Shown: piece by piece, positions 63,906-64,000 of the stretch | How positions within the stretch are numbered: position 1 is the first letter of the stretch | Layout: every line of letters begins with the position of its first letter | Translations under genes and position numbers: made by a program | The notes under the pieces: model-generated | What the model saw: the letters and a program-made list of their open reading frames with translations, nothing else | Databases searched by the model: none | What the model was told of the DNA's origin: nothing | NCBI GenBank assembly: GCA_949825045.1 | Contig: OX463811.1 | Span: 372,001 to 436,000 of the forward strand | Length of the DNA: 64,000 nt | Direction of reading: 5' to 3' | From: Argyresthia goedartella | Lineage: Eukaryota; Arthropoda; Insecta; Lepidoptera; Argyresthiidae

Positions 63906-64000
63906 GAGTAATGAGGTAATAATGTTTTCGGGGATTTCGCTTATTGACAGCTTCATTAACTATTCTCCAAGTTGTCTTTACTTTGTTATTTGAGTTCGAA

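Overview
This is nuclear DNA of a moth or butterfly (Lepidoptera). Several dispersed repeats match families I know from lepidopteran genomes: tRNA-derived SINEs, the 'TATGGGAGCCCCC' and 'CCCTTCGTGCGCGAGTC' repeats, and APE-type LINEs. The window is AT-rich, most of it is mobile DNA, and host coding sequence is scarce. The only complete host gene I can support is on the minus strand at 50236-51090. It encodes a glycogen-targeting subunit of protein phosphatase 1 (PPP1R3 family, CBM21 domain). A partial OTU-domain protein runs off the left edge (1-290, minus) and has lost its catalytic cysteine. An open frame at 6609-7088 follows a good splice acceptor and resembles the C-terminal domain of retroelement proteins.

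Layout. 1-12.8 kb: OTU fragment, a minisatellite apparently grown from a transposon end, a hairpin MITE with TTAGG-like repeats in its loop, a 5'-truncated LINE, the retroelement-like ORF, a GC-rich 59-bp minisatellite, a tRNA-SINE, an RTE-like LINE wreck, and a 1.2-kb PIF/Harbinger-like element with TAA target duplications. 14.2-20 kb: a 43-bp satellite that matches a LINE 3' tail, split by a pogo/Tigger-like MITE, then several dispersed and hairpin elements. 20-26.1 kb: Gypsy element 1, with heat-shock-element-like sites in its LTRs. 26.1-41.1 kb: a nest of at least four elements. A TA-flanked MITE contains a near-full-length LINE; that LINE contains a nearly intact 9.35-kb Gypsy element (element 2, target duplication ATCT); and that Gypsy's 5' LTR contains a 5'-truncated LINE. 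42.6-45 kb: a large foldback element. 45.6-46.6 kb: a LINE remnant with an in-frame 36-bp expansion. 47.6-51.8 kb: mostly unique host sequence around the PPP1R3 gene. 51.8-64 kb: LINE fragments, SINEs, an LTR-like repeat in two copies (one interrupted by a LINE with a 10-bp target duplication), and more dispersed repeats.

How the parts work together. Both Gypsy elements keep gag and pol in a -1 relationship, with a canonical slippery heptamer just before the gag stop (GGGAAAC in element 1, AAAAAAC in element 2). Gypsy 2 has a primer-binding site matching tRNA-Lys, a polypurine tract and near-identical LTRs, so it is young, but its pol carries one in-frame stop. Gypsy 1 is dead: its 5' LTR/gag junction is deleted, there is an insertion with stops before the YLDD motif, and a LINE sits in its RNase H. 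The most interesting regulatory signal is the set of heat-shock-element trimers upstream of a TATA box in both Gypsy 1 LTRs. The broadest structural theme is tandem arrays that appear to have grown out of transposon ends.
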